NCBI RefSeq assembly: GCF_000406165.1
Contig: NZ_CM001977.1
Span: 2,989,064 to 3,053,063, forward strand
Length of the DNA: 64,000 bases
Reading direction: 5' to 3'
Source of the DNA: Dickeya zeae NCPPB 2538
GTDB taxonomy: Bacteria > Pseudomonadota > Gammaproteobacteria > Enterobacterales > Enterobacteriaceae
The translations under genes and the position numbers were made by a program. This document shows positions 35,923 to 45,326 of this stretch, one piece after another. A model generated the notes under the pieces. That model did no database searches, was not told the origin of the DNA, and was given only the letters and a program-made list of their open reading frames with translations. Numbering within the stretch: position 1 is the stretch's first letter; the number at the start of each line of letters is the position of its first letter.

Positions 35923-37238
35923 TGCGCCACCTCCACCACCATCGCTGCGCCCAGACCACCCGCCGCACAAGCGGTCACCAAGCCTAACCCACCGCCCCGT
36001 CGACGCAATTCATGCAACGTTTGGGTGATCATCCGCGCGCCGGTTGCCGCAAACGGATGCCCGTAAGCAATCGAACCACCGCGGACATTAAAACGCGCCT
36101 CATCCACCTCACCTAACGGTGCACTACGGCCCAGTTTGTCACGGGCGAACTCTGCACTGGCGAACAGGTGAAGGTTGGCCAGCGTTTGAGCAGCAAAGGC
36201 TTCATGCATGTCAATCAGCGTCAGGTCATCAAGCCGGATGCCTGCCCTGTCAAGAGCCAGTGGCGTGGCATACGCAGGCCCGGCCAGCATGTCTTGCTGT
36301 ACCGGAATCGCGCTAAAGGCATAACTGCGCAGATAACCGAGTGGGGTCAGGCGCAGTTCGCTGGCCCGTGATTCGCTCATCAGCAACACCGCCGCAGCGC
36401 CATCAGTCAACGGTGAACTGTTAGCCGCGGTTACGCTACCGTAGCGACGGTCAAAGGCGGGGTTAAGGCGGGAATACTGTTCTGGCGCGCTGTCACGCCG
36501 AATGGTGTTGTCTTCGTTGATGGCCTGCTTATACGGCGGCACCCAGGCCGTCATCACTTCATCACGTAACACACCGTCAGCCCAGGCCTGTGCCGCCCGT
36601 TGATGGGAACGGTGAGCGAACGCGTCCTGCGCGTCGCGGCTGATGCGGTAGTCTTTCGCCATCTGCTCAGCGGTATCCCCCATTCGCAAGCCGGTGGAAT
36701 ACTCCGCGACGGCCGGCGCTACTGGCAGTAAATCCCGGGGGCGCAATCGGGCCAGCAACGCTAACCGCTGGCTGAGTGTTTTGGCCCGAGACAGAGACAC
36801 CAGCGTGTGCGCCAGCGCTTTGCTAACGCCAATCGGCAGCACCGACGCCGAATCCGCGCCACCAGCAATACCGATATCGATAGTGCCAGCCAGAATACTT
36901 TCCGCCACGTTAGCCACCGCCTGAAAACTGGTCGCGCAGGCACGGGAAACACTGTAAGCATCGGTGTGCACACTCATGCCGCTACCCAGCACAATTTCAC
37001 GCGCAATATTGGGGGCTTCAGGCATCTGAATCACCTGTCCGAAGACCAGTTGGTCCACCTGCTCTGGTTCAACACCGCTACGCAGCAGTAACTCATTCAC
37101 CACCAGCTTCCCCAACTCCAGCGCCGGAACGCCATGGTATACCGTCGCCTGCCGGGCAAACGGGGTTCTCAATCCACTGACAATCGCAATCCGATCGCCG
37201 CGCCGGGTGAGCAACGGCGTGACTTCGCGCATAACCAT
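35919..37238 (-). CDS. fadI: acetyl-CoA C-acyltransferase FadI (3-ketoacyl-CoA thiolase)
   Basis: FadI is the beta subunit of the FadIJ complex and releases acetyl-CoA from 3-ketoacyl-CoA. The thiolase nucleophile Cys is in VSRACATSFQAV; the C-terminal His and Cys are in GGSIAYGHPFAATGARM and TACAAGGLGAAM. Several start codons are possible (37247, 37238, 37232). I prefer the ATG at 37238, giving about 439 residues, because AAAAGGG is nine bases upstream; the E. coli protein aligns from the REVTPLLTRRGDRI segment. Confidence 0.92.
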   Translation of the reverse strand: MVMREVTPLLTRRGDRIAIVSGLRTPFARQATVYHGVPALELGKLVVNELLLRSGVEPEQVDQLVFGQVIQMPEAPNIAREIVLGSGMSVHTDAYSVSRACATSFQAVANVAESILAGTIDIGIAGGADSASVLPIGVSKALAHTLVSLSRAKTLSQRLALLARLRPRDLLPVAPAVAEYSTGLRMGDTAEQMAKDYRISRDAQDAFAHRSHQRAAQAWADGVLRDEVMTAWVPPYKQAINEDNTIRRDSAPEQYSRLNPAFDRRYGSVTAANSSPLTDGAAAVLLMSESRASELRLTPLGYLRSYAFSAIPVQQDMLAGPAYATPLALDRAGIRLDDLTLIDMHEAFAAQTLANLHLFASAEFARDKLGRSAPLGEVDEARFNVRGGSIAYGHPFAATGARMITQTLHELRRRGGGLGLVTACAAGGLGAAMVVEVAQ

Positions 37239-37247
37239 GAGGTTCAT

Positions 37248-37598
37248 CCCTTTTCAGAGGTCGAGGAGGTTTGAAATCATTGTTAACCTGAAGATTACAT
37301 TATGCAAACAAGCTGATACCAAACAGCGAACCCGGCCACGCTTCCCGGTACGCCGATACAGTAGGTATAGCGATACGGCAGCGCACAGCCAGACGAAAAG
37401 CGACACGGCGCAAGACAACAAAAGCGCAGAAATGAAAATGGCAGGAACGACAGAAATAATGACGAGATGATAGCGAGGAATACCGCCTCGCTCCGTGTCA
37501 GACACAAAACGAGGCAGAGTGTGCGGGAATCCCGACCCGTTCTGGGCCGCTGTTAGCTCAGGTTAGATCCCGCTCAGGGCTGTTGGCACAGCGGAGAA
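37248..37598. other. 350-bp intergenic region between fadI and yfcZ
   Basis: A hydrophobic 83-codon reverse frame (37254-37505) starts from GTG without a good ribosome-binding site; I do not call it. The region should hold the fadIJ promoter. A FadR-like match near 37305-37325 needs a one-base gap and was not accepted. Confidence 0.45.
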
Positions 37599-37895
37599 TT
37601 AACGCAGACCCAGCTGGAAAATCAGGGTTTCGGCCTGGCAACTGAAGGTGAAATCCATATCCAGTTTGACCCCTGTGTCCACCTCAGACAGGCGGGCATC
37701 AATCACGCAAGGTTCAGATTCAACTGAACGGGCTTTTTCCGTTAATTGCTTCTGCATCTGTTCTGCATCGCTACGGCTGGTAAAAATGTGGCTGTAAGAC
37801 GCCGTGCAGTCGGTGTTATCCATTACGGTTCCCACATCCACACAGCAACAGGCGGCGGTTTCTTCTGCGCTACATTTGTTAATCGCGTTTGTCAT
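37599..37895 (-). CDS. yfcZ: YfcZ/YiiS family protein
   Basis: The 98-residue protein has the family's Cys-rich N-terminal part (KCSAEETAACCCVDVGTVMDN) and a ferredoxin-like remainder ending QAETLIFQLGLR. Function unknown. The ATG at 37895 has AGGAG eight bases upstream; the longer frame to 37949 is not needed. The position upstream of fadI and divergent from fadL matches E. coli. Confidence 0.9.
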   Translation of the reverse strand: MTNAINKCSAEETAACCCVDVGTVMDNTDCTASYSHIFTSRSDAEQMQKQLTEKARSVESEPCVIDARLSEVDTGVKLDMDFTFSCQAETLIFQLGLR

Positions 37896-38018
37896 GGCAA
37901 AACTCCTCTGCGGTGACAGGCGCTTCCTCAAGCGGAAGCGGGCCATCAATGTAATCTGGCTCTCATTTTACTCACACGGACGGCCTATCACTAGCACTTA
38001 CCAACTAAAGGGGCATTA

Positions 38019-38034
38019 CGTGACCCAGATCACA
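38019..38034. promoter_or_regulatory. CRP-binding site in the yfcZ-fadL spacer
   Basis: CGTGACCCAGATCACA matches the CRP consensus TGTGA-N6-TCACA at nine of ten core positions. It lies 124 bases upstream of yfcZ and 243 bases upstream of fadL. CRP activates fatty-acid genes in E. coli, so either gene may be its target. Confidence 0.75.
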
Positions 38035-38181
38035 CATTAACGTTATTTTTCAATGAAATAAGCTAAAAACCCTAAACACAACCATAACATTTGTTAACCA
38101 GCTCCAAATTCTTGAATCATTTTTGCAACATACATGGAACTTTAAGAAAACATTTCATAGTGTTAATTCTATATTTTTCGT

Positions 38182-38198
38182 AACTGGTCTGATTTGTC
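38182..38198 (+). promoter_or_regulatory. FadR operator upstream of fadL
   Basis: AACTGGTCTGATTTGTC matches the FadR consensus AACTGGTCNGACNTGTT at all but two fixed positions. It lies about 80 bases before the fadL start codon, so FadR would repress fadL until long-chain acyl-CoA accumulates. Confidence 0.85.
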
Positions 38199-38276
38199 AG
38201 CCCAGTAAGCCCCCCTACAATGCGCGTCCCTTGTTACACGCTAACAAAAATAGCCAATATCAGTGAGGTTTCGGTC

Positions 38277-39542
38277 ATGAGCCAGAAAGTCCTGTTAAAG
38301 AAAACATCACTTGCTGTGGCGCTGGCGCTCATGGCATCCAATGCAACCGCAGCGGGTTTCCAGTTGAATGAATTCTCTTCATCGGGCCTCGGGCGTGCTT
38401 TCTCCGGTGAAAGTGCCATTGCAGATAACGCCAGCTCCGGCAGCCGCAACCCAGCCACGATGACGATGTTTGATCGCCCGTCGTTTTCCGGCGGTGTCAC
38501 CTATATTGACCCAGACATCAACCTGCACGGCACCAGCAGCAGCGGCCGTGACGCCAGCGCCGATAACATCGCGCCCAACGCCTGGGTGCCTAACCTGCAT
38601 TTCATCATGCCGCTGAACGATCAGTGGGCGGTAGGTGCTTTTGCCACCACCAACTTCGGTCTGGCAACCGAATTCAGTGATAATTACAGTGCCGGTTCCA
38701 TTGCGGGCAAAACCGACCTGAAAACGACCAACCTGAACCTGAGCGCCGCCTATCGCCTCAACCAGCATTTCAGCTTTGGTCTGGGTGTTAACGCCGTATA
38801 CGCCGATGCCAAAATTGTGCGTAATGCCGGTGAAATCGGCCCGGCGCTGCGCGTGAGCCCAACCGCTGAGATAACACATCTGGACGGTAAAGAATGGGGT
38901 TATGGCTGGAACGCCGGTCTCTTGTACGAGCTGGATAAAAATAACCGTTTTGGCCTGAGCTACCGTTCCAAAGTTGATATCGACTTTAACGGTTCGTTCC
39001 GAAGTGACCTGGCAGCGCCACGCGGCACCAGTGGTACCACCATCCCCGGTAAGCTGACGCTCAACCTGCCGGAAATGTGGGAATTTTCTGCGTACCATCG
39101 TGTGGCACCGCAATGGGCCGTTCACTACAGTCTGGCCTACACCAGTTGGAGCGCATTCCAGGAACTGCGTGCTACCGGCAGCAACGGCCAGCAGTTGTTC
39201 CAAAAAGACGAGAGTTTCCACGACGCCTACCGTATCGCGTTGGGAACCACCTACTACTACGACAACAACTGGACTTTCCGTGCGGGTATCGCGTTTGACG
39301 ATAGCCCGGTTCCGGCTGACAAACGCACTATCTCCATTCCGGATCAGGATCGTCTGTGGCTGAGCACCGGTACCACTTACGCCTTCAATAAAGACGCGTC
39401 AGTCGATGTGGGTGTGTCTTACATGCATGGCCAGAAAGTGACTATCCACGAGCCGGGCATTTCCCAGAGCGTGCCTTCCTACACCTTTACCTCTAAAGGG
39501 CAGGCGTGGTTGTACGGTGTGAACTTTAACTACAGCTTCTGA
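38277..39542 (+). CDS. fadL: long-chain fatty acid outer-membrane transporter FadL
   Basis: FadL is a 14-strand outer-membrane barrel that lets long-chain fatty acids in. The 421-residue precursor has a signal peptide (about 1-25, ending NATAA) followed by GFQLNEFSSSGLGRAFSGES, the N-terminal hatch with the SRNPATM (NPA) motif, and a terminal aromatic residue (NFNYSF) for barrel assembly. The ATG at 38277 has GAGG upstream. It is shorter than E. coli FadL (446). FadR and CRP sites lie upstream. Confidence 0.93.
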   Translation: MSQKVLLKKTSLAVALALMASNATAAGFQLNEFSSSGLGRAFSGESAIADNASSGSRNPATMTMFDRPSFSGGVTYIDPDINLHGTSSSGRDASADNIAPNAWVPNLHFIMPLNDQWAVGAFATTNFGLATEFSDNYSAGSIAGKTDLKTTNLNLSAAYRLNQHFSFGLGVNAVYADAKIVRNAGEIGPALRVSPTAEITHLDGKEWGYGWNAGLLYELDKNNRFGLSYRSKVDIDFNGSFRSDLAAPRGTSGTTIPGKLTLNLPEMWEFSAYHRVAPQWAVHYSLAYTSWSAFQELRATGSNGQQLFQKDESFHDAYRIALGTTYYYDNNWTFRAGIAFDDSPVPADKRTISIPDQDRLWLSTGTTYAFNKDASVDVGVSYMHGQKVTIHEPGISQSVPSYTFTSKGQAWLYGVNFNYSF

Positions 39543-39558
39543 CACCGTCTGTGTGTGT

Positions 39559-39585
39559 AAAAAAGGCCGCAATTGCGGCCTTTTG
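39559..39585. terminator. intrinsic terminator after fadL
   Basis: AAAAGGCCGC / GCGGCCTTTT forms a perfect stem around AATT, flanked by A and T runs, so it works in either direction. It lies 17 bases after the fadL stop and between the convergent fadL and mlaA genes. Confidence 0.93.
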
Positions 39586-39667
39586 CTTTCCTGCATAGCG
39601 ATTGCTGATGCGGTGATTACTCCGGTTTCACTTCCATGTAGCTACCTGTATAACACGACAACCAGAC

Positions 39668-40429
39668 TTATTTATTAGAATCAATTTCGTCCAGACTGCC
39701 CTCAATCGCCTTAGCATTCGGGTTGACCACCGGAACGGATTTACCGCCGTTCGCCAGGAAATCATGGCGCTGGAAGTAAGCATCACGCACCATCAGGTAT
39801 GGATCAGACGAATTACGCAGCAACCCGTCGGAATCCAGCAGGCTGGCTCGGGTTTCCAACCCTTCCACCACCCATTTACCCGCCGACATCCAGAACGTGA
39901 GGTAACTCAATGGTGGATAGAGCGTATCCACGACACCACTACCGTCTTCACGTAATGTCGCACTGCCATACCCCGGCAATACCAGATAAGGCCCGTAGCC
40001 CACATGGTAATAGCCCAAGGTACTGCCGAAGCGATGTGGTTCTTCTTTCGCCAGCTTCGGATTCGCCATCGAGGCCACGTCAATCAGGCCACCCATACCC
40101 AGTAAGGTATTGAGGAAGAAACGGTTAAGGTGAATCATCGCCTGATAGGGTTTCCCCTCAGCGAAATAGTTCACCATCGTGGCAGGTTCAGACAGGTTGA
40201 CGAAGAAATTGGTTAGCCCGTTACGTGCAGGCTGTGGCATGTAGTCACGCCAGACTACGGCTGCCGGACGAACGACATAGGGATCCAACACATTGTAGTT
40301 GAACCCGAACATGGTACGGTTGAATCCTTCCAGCGGATCCGAACGTTGCTCCGGCGCTGAGGTTTTAGAGCTGGCACAGCCGGCAAGCACCACACTCGCC
40401 AGTACCACACCACCCAGACGAAAATTCAT
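39668..40429 (-). CDS. mlaA: phospholipid-binding lipoprotein MlaA (VacJ)
   Basis: MlaA is the outer-membrane component of the Mla system that removes phospholipids from the outer leaflet. The 253-residue precursor has a lipobox LAGC with lipidated Cys18, then DPLEGFNRTMFGFNYNVLD, the MlaA signature, and a LGMGGLIDVASM segment. It is convergent with fadL as in E. coli and has no other mla gene nearby. Confidence 0.95.
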   Translation of the reverse strand: MNFRLGGVVLASVVLAGCASSKTSAPEQRSDPLEGFNRTMFGFNYNVLDPYVVRPAAVVWRDYMPQPARNGLTNFFVNLSEPATMVNYFAEGKPYQAMIHLNRFFLNTLLGMGGLIDVASMANPKLAKEEPHRFGSTLGYYHVGYGPYLVLPGYGSATLREDGSGVVDTLYPPLSYLTFWMSAGKWVVEGLETRASLLDSDGLLRNSSDPYLMVRDAYFQRHDFLANGGKSVPVVNPNAKAIEGSLDEIDSNK

Positions 40430-40932
40430 AACGTATCTCCCTGCTGAACTTTCATGCGGTCCGCACGACCTGCCACTGGGCCGTCAGCGCACAAGGCCAC
40501 ATGTTATCATTTTAATACACCGGGCTTTGGTTTGCCCGTGCCGCCCTGTCGCGGCATATCGGAAAATGGCAATCGCCTGATCGCAACACCAGACGTGACG
40601 CAGCTCTCATCAATGCTTCGGAATTGTCCGGTTCTTACCTGGTACGATGAACAAAGACGCTCATCGGTTCGCCACCGTCGCCGACGCGATGGTCAACCGT
40701 AGCAGAGTGCAGATCCTGCGTTAGCCGCCCGCAAAATTCCAGCACCCATTGTGCGATCGCAACCGAATTCAGTGACTTGCTATACAGTCATCCCCGTATC
40801 AGGGCGATTCGGATAACGGAAGATAGCATGATTAAGACCGGTATACCGCTCAAAACTGGTGGCAGATTGAGCAAACGCACCGGCAAGTGCTTATGAAGAC
40901 TGCTAAATCAGGTATAATGCGACGCCAACGCG
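40430..40932. other. 500-bp spacer between mlaA and tRNA-Arg
   Basis: No supported gene. It holds the mlaA promoter on the left and the tRNA promoter on the right, with a TATAAT -10 hexamer at 40913-40918 followed by a GC-rich discriminator typical of stable-RNA promoters. The 82- and 93-codon frames have no recognisable product. Confidence 0.55.
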
Positions 40933-41007
40933 GTCCCCATAGTTAAATGGATATAACGAGCCCCTCCTAAGGGCTAGTTGCAGGTTCGATTCCTGCTGGG
41001 GACGCCA
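40933..41007 (+). tRNA. argW: tRNA-Arg(CCU), argW
   Basis: The 75-base sequence folds as a full tRNA: acceptor GTCCCCA/TGGGGAC, anticodon stem AGCCC/GGGCT with loop CTCCTAA (anticodon CCT), T-loop GGTTCGATTCC and an encoded CCA end. It lies downstream of mlaA, the place of argW in E. coli, where this tRNA serves as a phage/island attachment site. Confidence 0.96.
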
Positions 41008-41107
41008 TCACCCCGTCTCACACCTTCTCAGAAAGTATAAAAATCCTTTAAAAACAAACATAAATCATAAAATGATGTGAGCCGGACTGTCAGGCCCGGC
41101 CGGTACA

Positions 41108-41899
41108 TTATTTAGCGCTGTCCACGCTGGCTTGCGTGAAGTTCGGGTAATCACCCGGTTTGCCCGCGTTCAGGTTAGACAGGAAGTTGTTGTCCTTCAT
41201 CGGAATATCTGCCGAGCCATAATCGAACGAATTCATCTTATTACGCATGTCCTGATTGCTGACGCCATCACCATGCACGGCATACCAGCTGACAATATCC
41301 GGCGTGACAAAGGTGTTATAAGGGTTTTCTGCCTGCTCGCCTGATTTGGCAAAACGAAACGCGTGGGTCAGCGCGCCATCTTTATGGTAGACAAACTTCA
41401 GGTGGCCATTTTGCTTATCCAGGCTAGAAGCGGCAGCCGTCGTCAGCTTGCCGTGGGCGCTGTAGCTACCATGCGTTACTGTGCCGTTTTTGGTCCAGAC
41501 TGCCGCATATTCCCAGTCATGCCGGTGGCCGCTTTTGACGCCCGCCGCAATCTGATCTTTCAGGAAATAGAGCGCATAAAAATGGCCGCAGTAGCGGTTA
41601 CCGCCACTATTCACGCAGGCGTACCGATGTAGTGTATTGGATTTATCGAGAAACGTCGTCCAGCGGCAACCACCTGTCAGGCTACCGGTCGGATTGAGGC
41701 CGCCATTTTGCTGACCGCTGCGACTGATTCCGGCACTGGGCAAGCAGCCATCAGTATCGAAATCAAACACCGGTGCAATCGATGCCGCGTTAACACCGGA
41801 GGGCAATGCCTGATCCAGTTTGTCGAAATCATCAGCATGCACAGTAAATACGGCCCAGAGAGGGAGAGTTGCCAGAATCACTTTCTTCTTTAAAAACAT
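41108..41899 (-). CDS. NPP1/NLP family necrosis-inducing protein (Nep1-like)
   Basis: The 263-residue protein has a signal peptide (about residues 1-22, ending TVHA) and the diagnostic NLP heptapeptide GHRHDWE at residues 124-130, which coordinates the Mg2+/Ca2+ ion and contacts plant sphingolipid. Paired cysteines (C52/C78 and C95/C104 region) fit disulphides of a secreted protein. NLPs such as NipEca and NipDd are exported by the Out type II system and cause necrosis in dicots. It is the first gene after argW and has a long AT-rich upstream region. Confidence 0.93.
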   Translation of the reverse strand: MFLKKKVILATLPLWAVFTVHADDFDKLDQALPSGVNAASIAPVFDFDTDGCLPSAGISRSGQQNGGLNPTGSLTGGCRWTTFLDKSNTLHRYACVNSGGNRYCGHFYALYFLKDQIAAGVKSGHRHDWEYAAVWTKNGTVTHGSYSAHGKLTTAAASSLDKQNGHLKFVYHKDGALTHAFRFAKSGEQAENPYNTFVTPDIVSWYAVHGDGVSNQDMRNKMNSFDYGSADIPMKDNNFLSNLNAGKPGDYPNFTQASVDSAK

Positions 41900-42526
41900 A
41901 GTATCTCCTGTTTCTATTTTGCTTAGGCGTCATGCCCATTCGTGTTTTTAAAAGTAAAAATAAAGAGAGGGATTACGGTTAACGCGTAATCCTTTAATCA
42001 GAAAATCGTTGTTTAGTAAAACTATTAATAAGAAAAACCATCAACCATCTATTTCATCCCTATGACAAAAAATAGATAAAGAATGGCCTCCCGCAAATTA
42101 TCATAGCTATCTTTCAGACGGCAACCAACGATTCCCCGAAGAAACAAATTTATATTACCGCTTCAATATTCATTTTCTTTTCTGTTTTAAAATAAATAAA
42201 ACCGATATAACCCTCTCCAATTAATTATTCACATTTAATTCGCTGTTATTTTTCTTATTATTATCGTCCTTTGTTTTTCACTGTATTTCTTTTAGCGCCT
42301 GATGAGACAGGTGCTTCACTCCCCTGCCCCTCACATCGTGGTGGCACCTTCTGAAGCCCGTCTTCGTCCACCCACAGATTCGTGACAGCACTTAAAAAAG
42401 TGCGTACAAATAAAATCTGCGTATTTACTCTCTGATACATTGCTGTTTCGATACGTTGATGCACGTACTCCATGACTTCGGCGCGGTGCACTTACCCTGC
42501 CAGGCCCAAACAAGAAAGGAAAACAC
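41900..42526. other. 630-bp AT-rich spacer upstream of nlp and the P4 phosphatase
   Basis: The stretch 41940-42290 is very AT-rich and contains no supported frame; the small frames between 42261 and 42591 have no recognisable product. It serves as the divergent promoter region of nlp and the acid phosphatase. A long regulatory region is common for exported virulence factors in this group. I could not place a convincing KdgR, PecS or CRP site. Confidence 0.5.
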
Positions 42527-43333
42527 ATGAAAAAGCTGACTTTCAGCGCAGGTGCTCTGATGGTAATGCTGGCGTTAACCGGTTGCAGCACACCGTCACA
42601 ACAAGCCCAGACGACGCTCTCTAACCAGTCGGTGCTGGCTCTGAACTGGTTCCAGCAGTCGGGTGAATATCAGGCATTGTGTTATCAGGCATTCAACTCG
42701 GCTCGCATGGCATTCGATGCCGCTCCCGTGACTGCCGGTAAGAAAAAAGTCGTCGTGGTAGACCTGGATGAAACCATGCTGGATAACAGCGCCTACAGCG
42801 GCTGGCAGGCCAAAGAGCATCAGCCCTTTAGTCCGGCAAGCTGGAGCCGCTGGTCACATGCCCGTCAGGCTCTGGCCGTACCCGGCGCAGTGGAATTTGC
42901 ACGTTATGTGAATAGTCATGGCGGGCAGGTGTTCTATGTCTCGAACCGGCTGGAAAGCGAAGCCACGGATACCCGCGAAAACATGCTAAAACTCGGTTTC
43001 CCGGACGTGAACAGCCAGACACTGTGGCTGAGCAAAGGGAGCAGCAATAAACAAGCCCGCTTTGATGAAATCAGCGCGAAAGGCAACCAGATCGTGCTGT
43101 ATATCGGCGATAACCTCAATGATTTCGGCGCAGCGACGTACCACAAGCTGAACGACGAACGCCGTGCGTTTGTCAGTGCAAACCGGGCGAAATTCGGCAC
43201 ACAGTTCATCGTATTGCCTAACCCGCTTTACGGCGACTGGGAAAGCGGCCTTAGCAACAACTATAACGCGCTGACACCAGAACAAAAGTTACAGGTACGC
43301 AGCCAACAGATGCGTGTCTGGAACGGCCAGTAA
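42527..43333 (+). CDS. lipoprotein e(P4) family acid phosphatase / 5'-nucleotidase
   Basis: The 268-residue class C acid phosphatase (HAD superfamily, DDDD type) has a lipobox LTGC (Cys20), the DxDxT nucleophile motif with Asp79 and Asp81 in VVDLDETMLDN, FYVSNRLE (motif II region) and IGDNLNDFG (C-terminal Asp pair). e(P4) of Haemophilus dephosphorylates NMN and other nucleotides on the outer membrane. AGGAAA lies upstream of the start. It sits alone between two secreted virulence-type genes and ends at a strong terminator. Confidence 0.92.
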   Translation: MKKLTFSAGALMVMLALTGCSTPSQQAQTTLSNQSVLALNWFQQSGEYQALCYQAFNSARMAFDAAPVTAGKKKVVVVDLDETMLDNSAYSGWQAKEHQPFSPASWSRWSHARQALAVPGAVEFARYVNSHGGQVFYVSNRLESEATDTRENMLKLGFPDVNSQTLWLSKGSSNKQARFDEISAKGNQIVLYIGDNLNDFGAATYHKLNDERRAFVSANRAKFGTQFIVLPNPLYGDWESGLSNNYNALTPEQKLQVRSQQMRVWNGQ

Positions 43334-43355
43334 TCCGAATTACAGCGCATTGTTC

Positions 43356-43387
43356 AACAACAACGGGGCGTCTGCCCCGTTGTTTAT
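43356..43387. terminator. intrinsic terminator after the P4 phosphatase
   Basis: AACAACGGGGC / GCCCCGTTGTT is a perfect 11-bp stem with a GTCT loop, preceded by A-rich and followed by T-rich sequence. It separates the convergent phosphatase and svx genes. Confidence 0.92.
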
Positions 43388-43469
43388 TCACTCTCGTCGA
43401 CAACCACTCACATCGACAACCACGGATATTATCGACTCACCGATAACATCCCGCGATTCTATCTGTGGC

Positions 43470-45326
43470 TTATTTGGCGTAAGCCGGGCGTTCGGTCACT
43501 TCAGGCACCGCGTCGCTCAGGCTGGCACCGGCCTGATTGTCCCGCACCTCATTGTCGTCAATGAAGCCGTAGAACACCCCCTGAGAGACAGAAACCCCAC
43601 GAATTTCCGCATCACCGCGCAGTTGCGCTGAGCCGGACACCACCACGCCACGCTCAAATGCTCCCGGCCCTTTAAACACGGTATTCACCTGCGCATTGTC
43701 TTTGATGACCGTATCGCCCTGCACGACAGTGAGGCCACCCACACGGGCATTGCCCGAAACCGTGCCGCTTAACACCGTCGCATGATCTTCGATACGGGCA
43801 TAATCCAGCACCTTGCCACCAATCACGCGGGCATATGGCCCGACATACGCGGTCGATGCCACTTGCGCACCATTCGCCACCCAACCACCGCCGTTACTAT
43901 GGCGACGGCCCTTGGCAGTCGGTGTCGGCGCGTTTGGCTGTGAGCCTTCCGCCCAGGCGTTAGTCAGCTCCACCGTCCACGGATAGCGGTACAACGAGTA
44001 ATACGCCTGATCCCAGGTGATCTGATGCATTTGCGACGGTGTCCCCATCACCACCAGATACAGCCCTTTGTCATTGGATTTCACCGCAAAGTTACTGATT
44101 TGGGCCGACGCGCCACGTTGCAGCGCGCTGTAACGGCTCTTACCGGCGGAGTCGATCGCCACCAGCCCCCAACGCCAATCGGAATCCGGCTGGGTAAGCG
44201 AAACCGGATCGTTCTTTAAGCCCGGCAGGCGGTTAACCGCCGGTGCGCTTTGCACCACACCCTGAAACGACACCGTTACCTTGGTGGCACCGCTGTCCGG
44301 GATCAGGCGAACAATGTTGTAACCCCAGCGCTGCGGTGCCTGATCAAACGGCACGGCAAATCGTCTTACGCCAGAGGCACTGACCGGCTCCAGCGCGGTA
44401 GTACGCAATAGCTGATCAGCGTTGGACTGGGAGGGTGTTAGCGCACCATAACCCCCATAGCTGAGGCGATAAAAGCTGCTGCGATCGTAGCCGTCAGGAT
44501 CGGTATAGTCCCAGTTGACGTTGTGCATCGCCCAGTCGCCGAAGAAATCGTTCAGCTCGGATTGGCTCCAGCCCATGTTGCTCTTCAGCACACTGATCGG
44601 GTCGGTCGTATTTTGCCCGGCGCTTCCCACCTTCGGCGCTTTAGCCCACAGGTCGTTAACGGCGCTGTAGCCATAGCGGTTCTTCAGGTGTTCCATGAAC
44701 TGCCAGTTACAGTAACGATCGCGGGTTGATCCCAGATAGAGGTGCGGATAATTCACCAGCATATCGGAGCAATGCGTGGAGGTACCGTGGTATTCATCAA
44801 GCTGATGCGCCATCCAGTTCGCATGGGACTCCCAAATCCAGCCGACAAAGTTTTGATTGCCGTAAGACTGGAAGCTGCCGGTCTGCCCTTGTAACGCGTG
44901 GGTAAACTCATGCGCCAGCCCCCAGTGGTCAAGCAAGGACTCCGCACCGATCCACATGCCCATGGTACCACCGTCAGCAATCCCACCGTTCAGACCGAAA
45001 GACGGGTCGATATGAATGTTCGCTTTGTATTTGGTGGTGGCGTTGCAATACGGCTGCGGGAATTTGATCTGGTTGATGAACTTATCCCAAATCAACTCCA
45101 GCTGCTTACCGGCGGCAACAACGTCGGCCTGTTTAACCTGATTACTGTTCCAGCGAAACGCGAAGTGTTCGGTTTGATACTGCACTGCGGGCATATCGCT
45201 GACGTTACTGACTCGCCAGTTGCCTGCCACACAGGTTTCATCGGCATAAGCAGCGTTCGCCGCCAATAGGCTACCTGCAACAAACAAGCAGCGCCCCAGA
45301 GAAATATGCTTTTTTATCTGCGACAT
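43470..45326 (-). CDS. svx: Svx-like secreted virulence protein, putative metallopeptidase
   Basis: The 618-residue precursor has a signal peptide (about residues 1-28, ending AAYA). A zinc-peptidase motif HEFTH lies at residues 139-143 within LAHEFTHALQGQTG, and Glu166 in WIWESHANW may be the third ligand, as in gluzincins. The C-terminal third contains hexapeptide-like beta-helix repeats (NARVGG, NAQVNT, SAQLRG, DAEIRG) from about 540. The layout and motifs resemble Svx of Pectobacterium, an Out-secreted virulence factor. The ATG at 45326 is chosen because the signal peptide starts there; the frame stays open to 45476. Confidence 0.85.
   Translation of the reverse strand: MSQIKKHISLGRCLFVAGSLLAANAAYADETCVAGNWRVSNVSDMPAVQYQTEHFAFRWNSNQVKQADVVAAGKQLELIWDKFINQIKFPQPYCNATTKYKANIHIDPSFGLNGGIADGGTMGMWIGAESLLDHWGLAHEFTHALQGQTGSFQSYGNQNFVGWIWESHANWMAHQLDEYHGTSTHCSDMLVNYPHLYLGSTRDRYCNWQFMEHLKNRYGYSAVNDLWAKAPKVGSAGQNTTDPISVLKSNMGWSQSELNDFFGDWAMHNVNWDYTDPDGYDRSSFYRLSYGGYGALTPSQSNADQLLRTTALEPVSASGVRRFAVPFDQAPQRWGYNIVRLIPDSGATKVTVSFQGVVQSAPAVNRLPGLKNDPVSLTQPDSDWRWGLVAIDSAGKSRYSALQRGASAQISNFAVKSNDKGLYLVVMGTPSQMHQITWDQAYYSLYRYPWTVELTNAWAEGSQPNAPTPTAKGRRHSNGGGWVANGAQVASTAYVGPYARVIGGKVLDYARIEDHATVLSGTVSGNARVGGLTVVQGDTVIKDNAQVNTVFKGPGAFERGVVVSGSAQLRGDAEIRGVSVSQGVFYGFIDDNEVRDNQAGASLSDAVPEVTERPAYAK

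Noticed and set aside
37305..37325. FadR-like site upstream of fadI
   Set aside because: A one-base gap is needed for the match, so it does not meet the standard of the sites at fabB and fadL.
37254..37505. 83-codon hydrophobic reverse frame between fadI and yfcZ
   Set aside because: Weak GTG start, no ribosome-binding site and no known product; it lies where the fadIJ promoter is expected.
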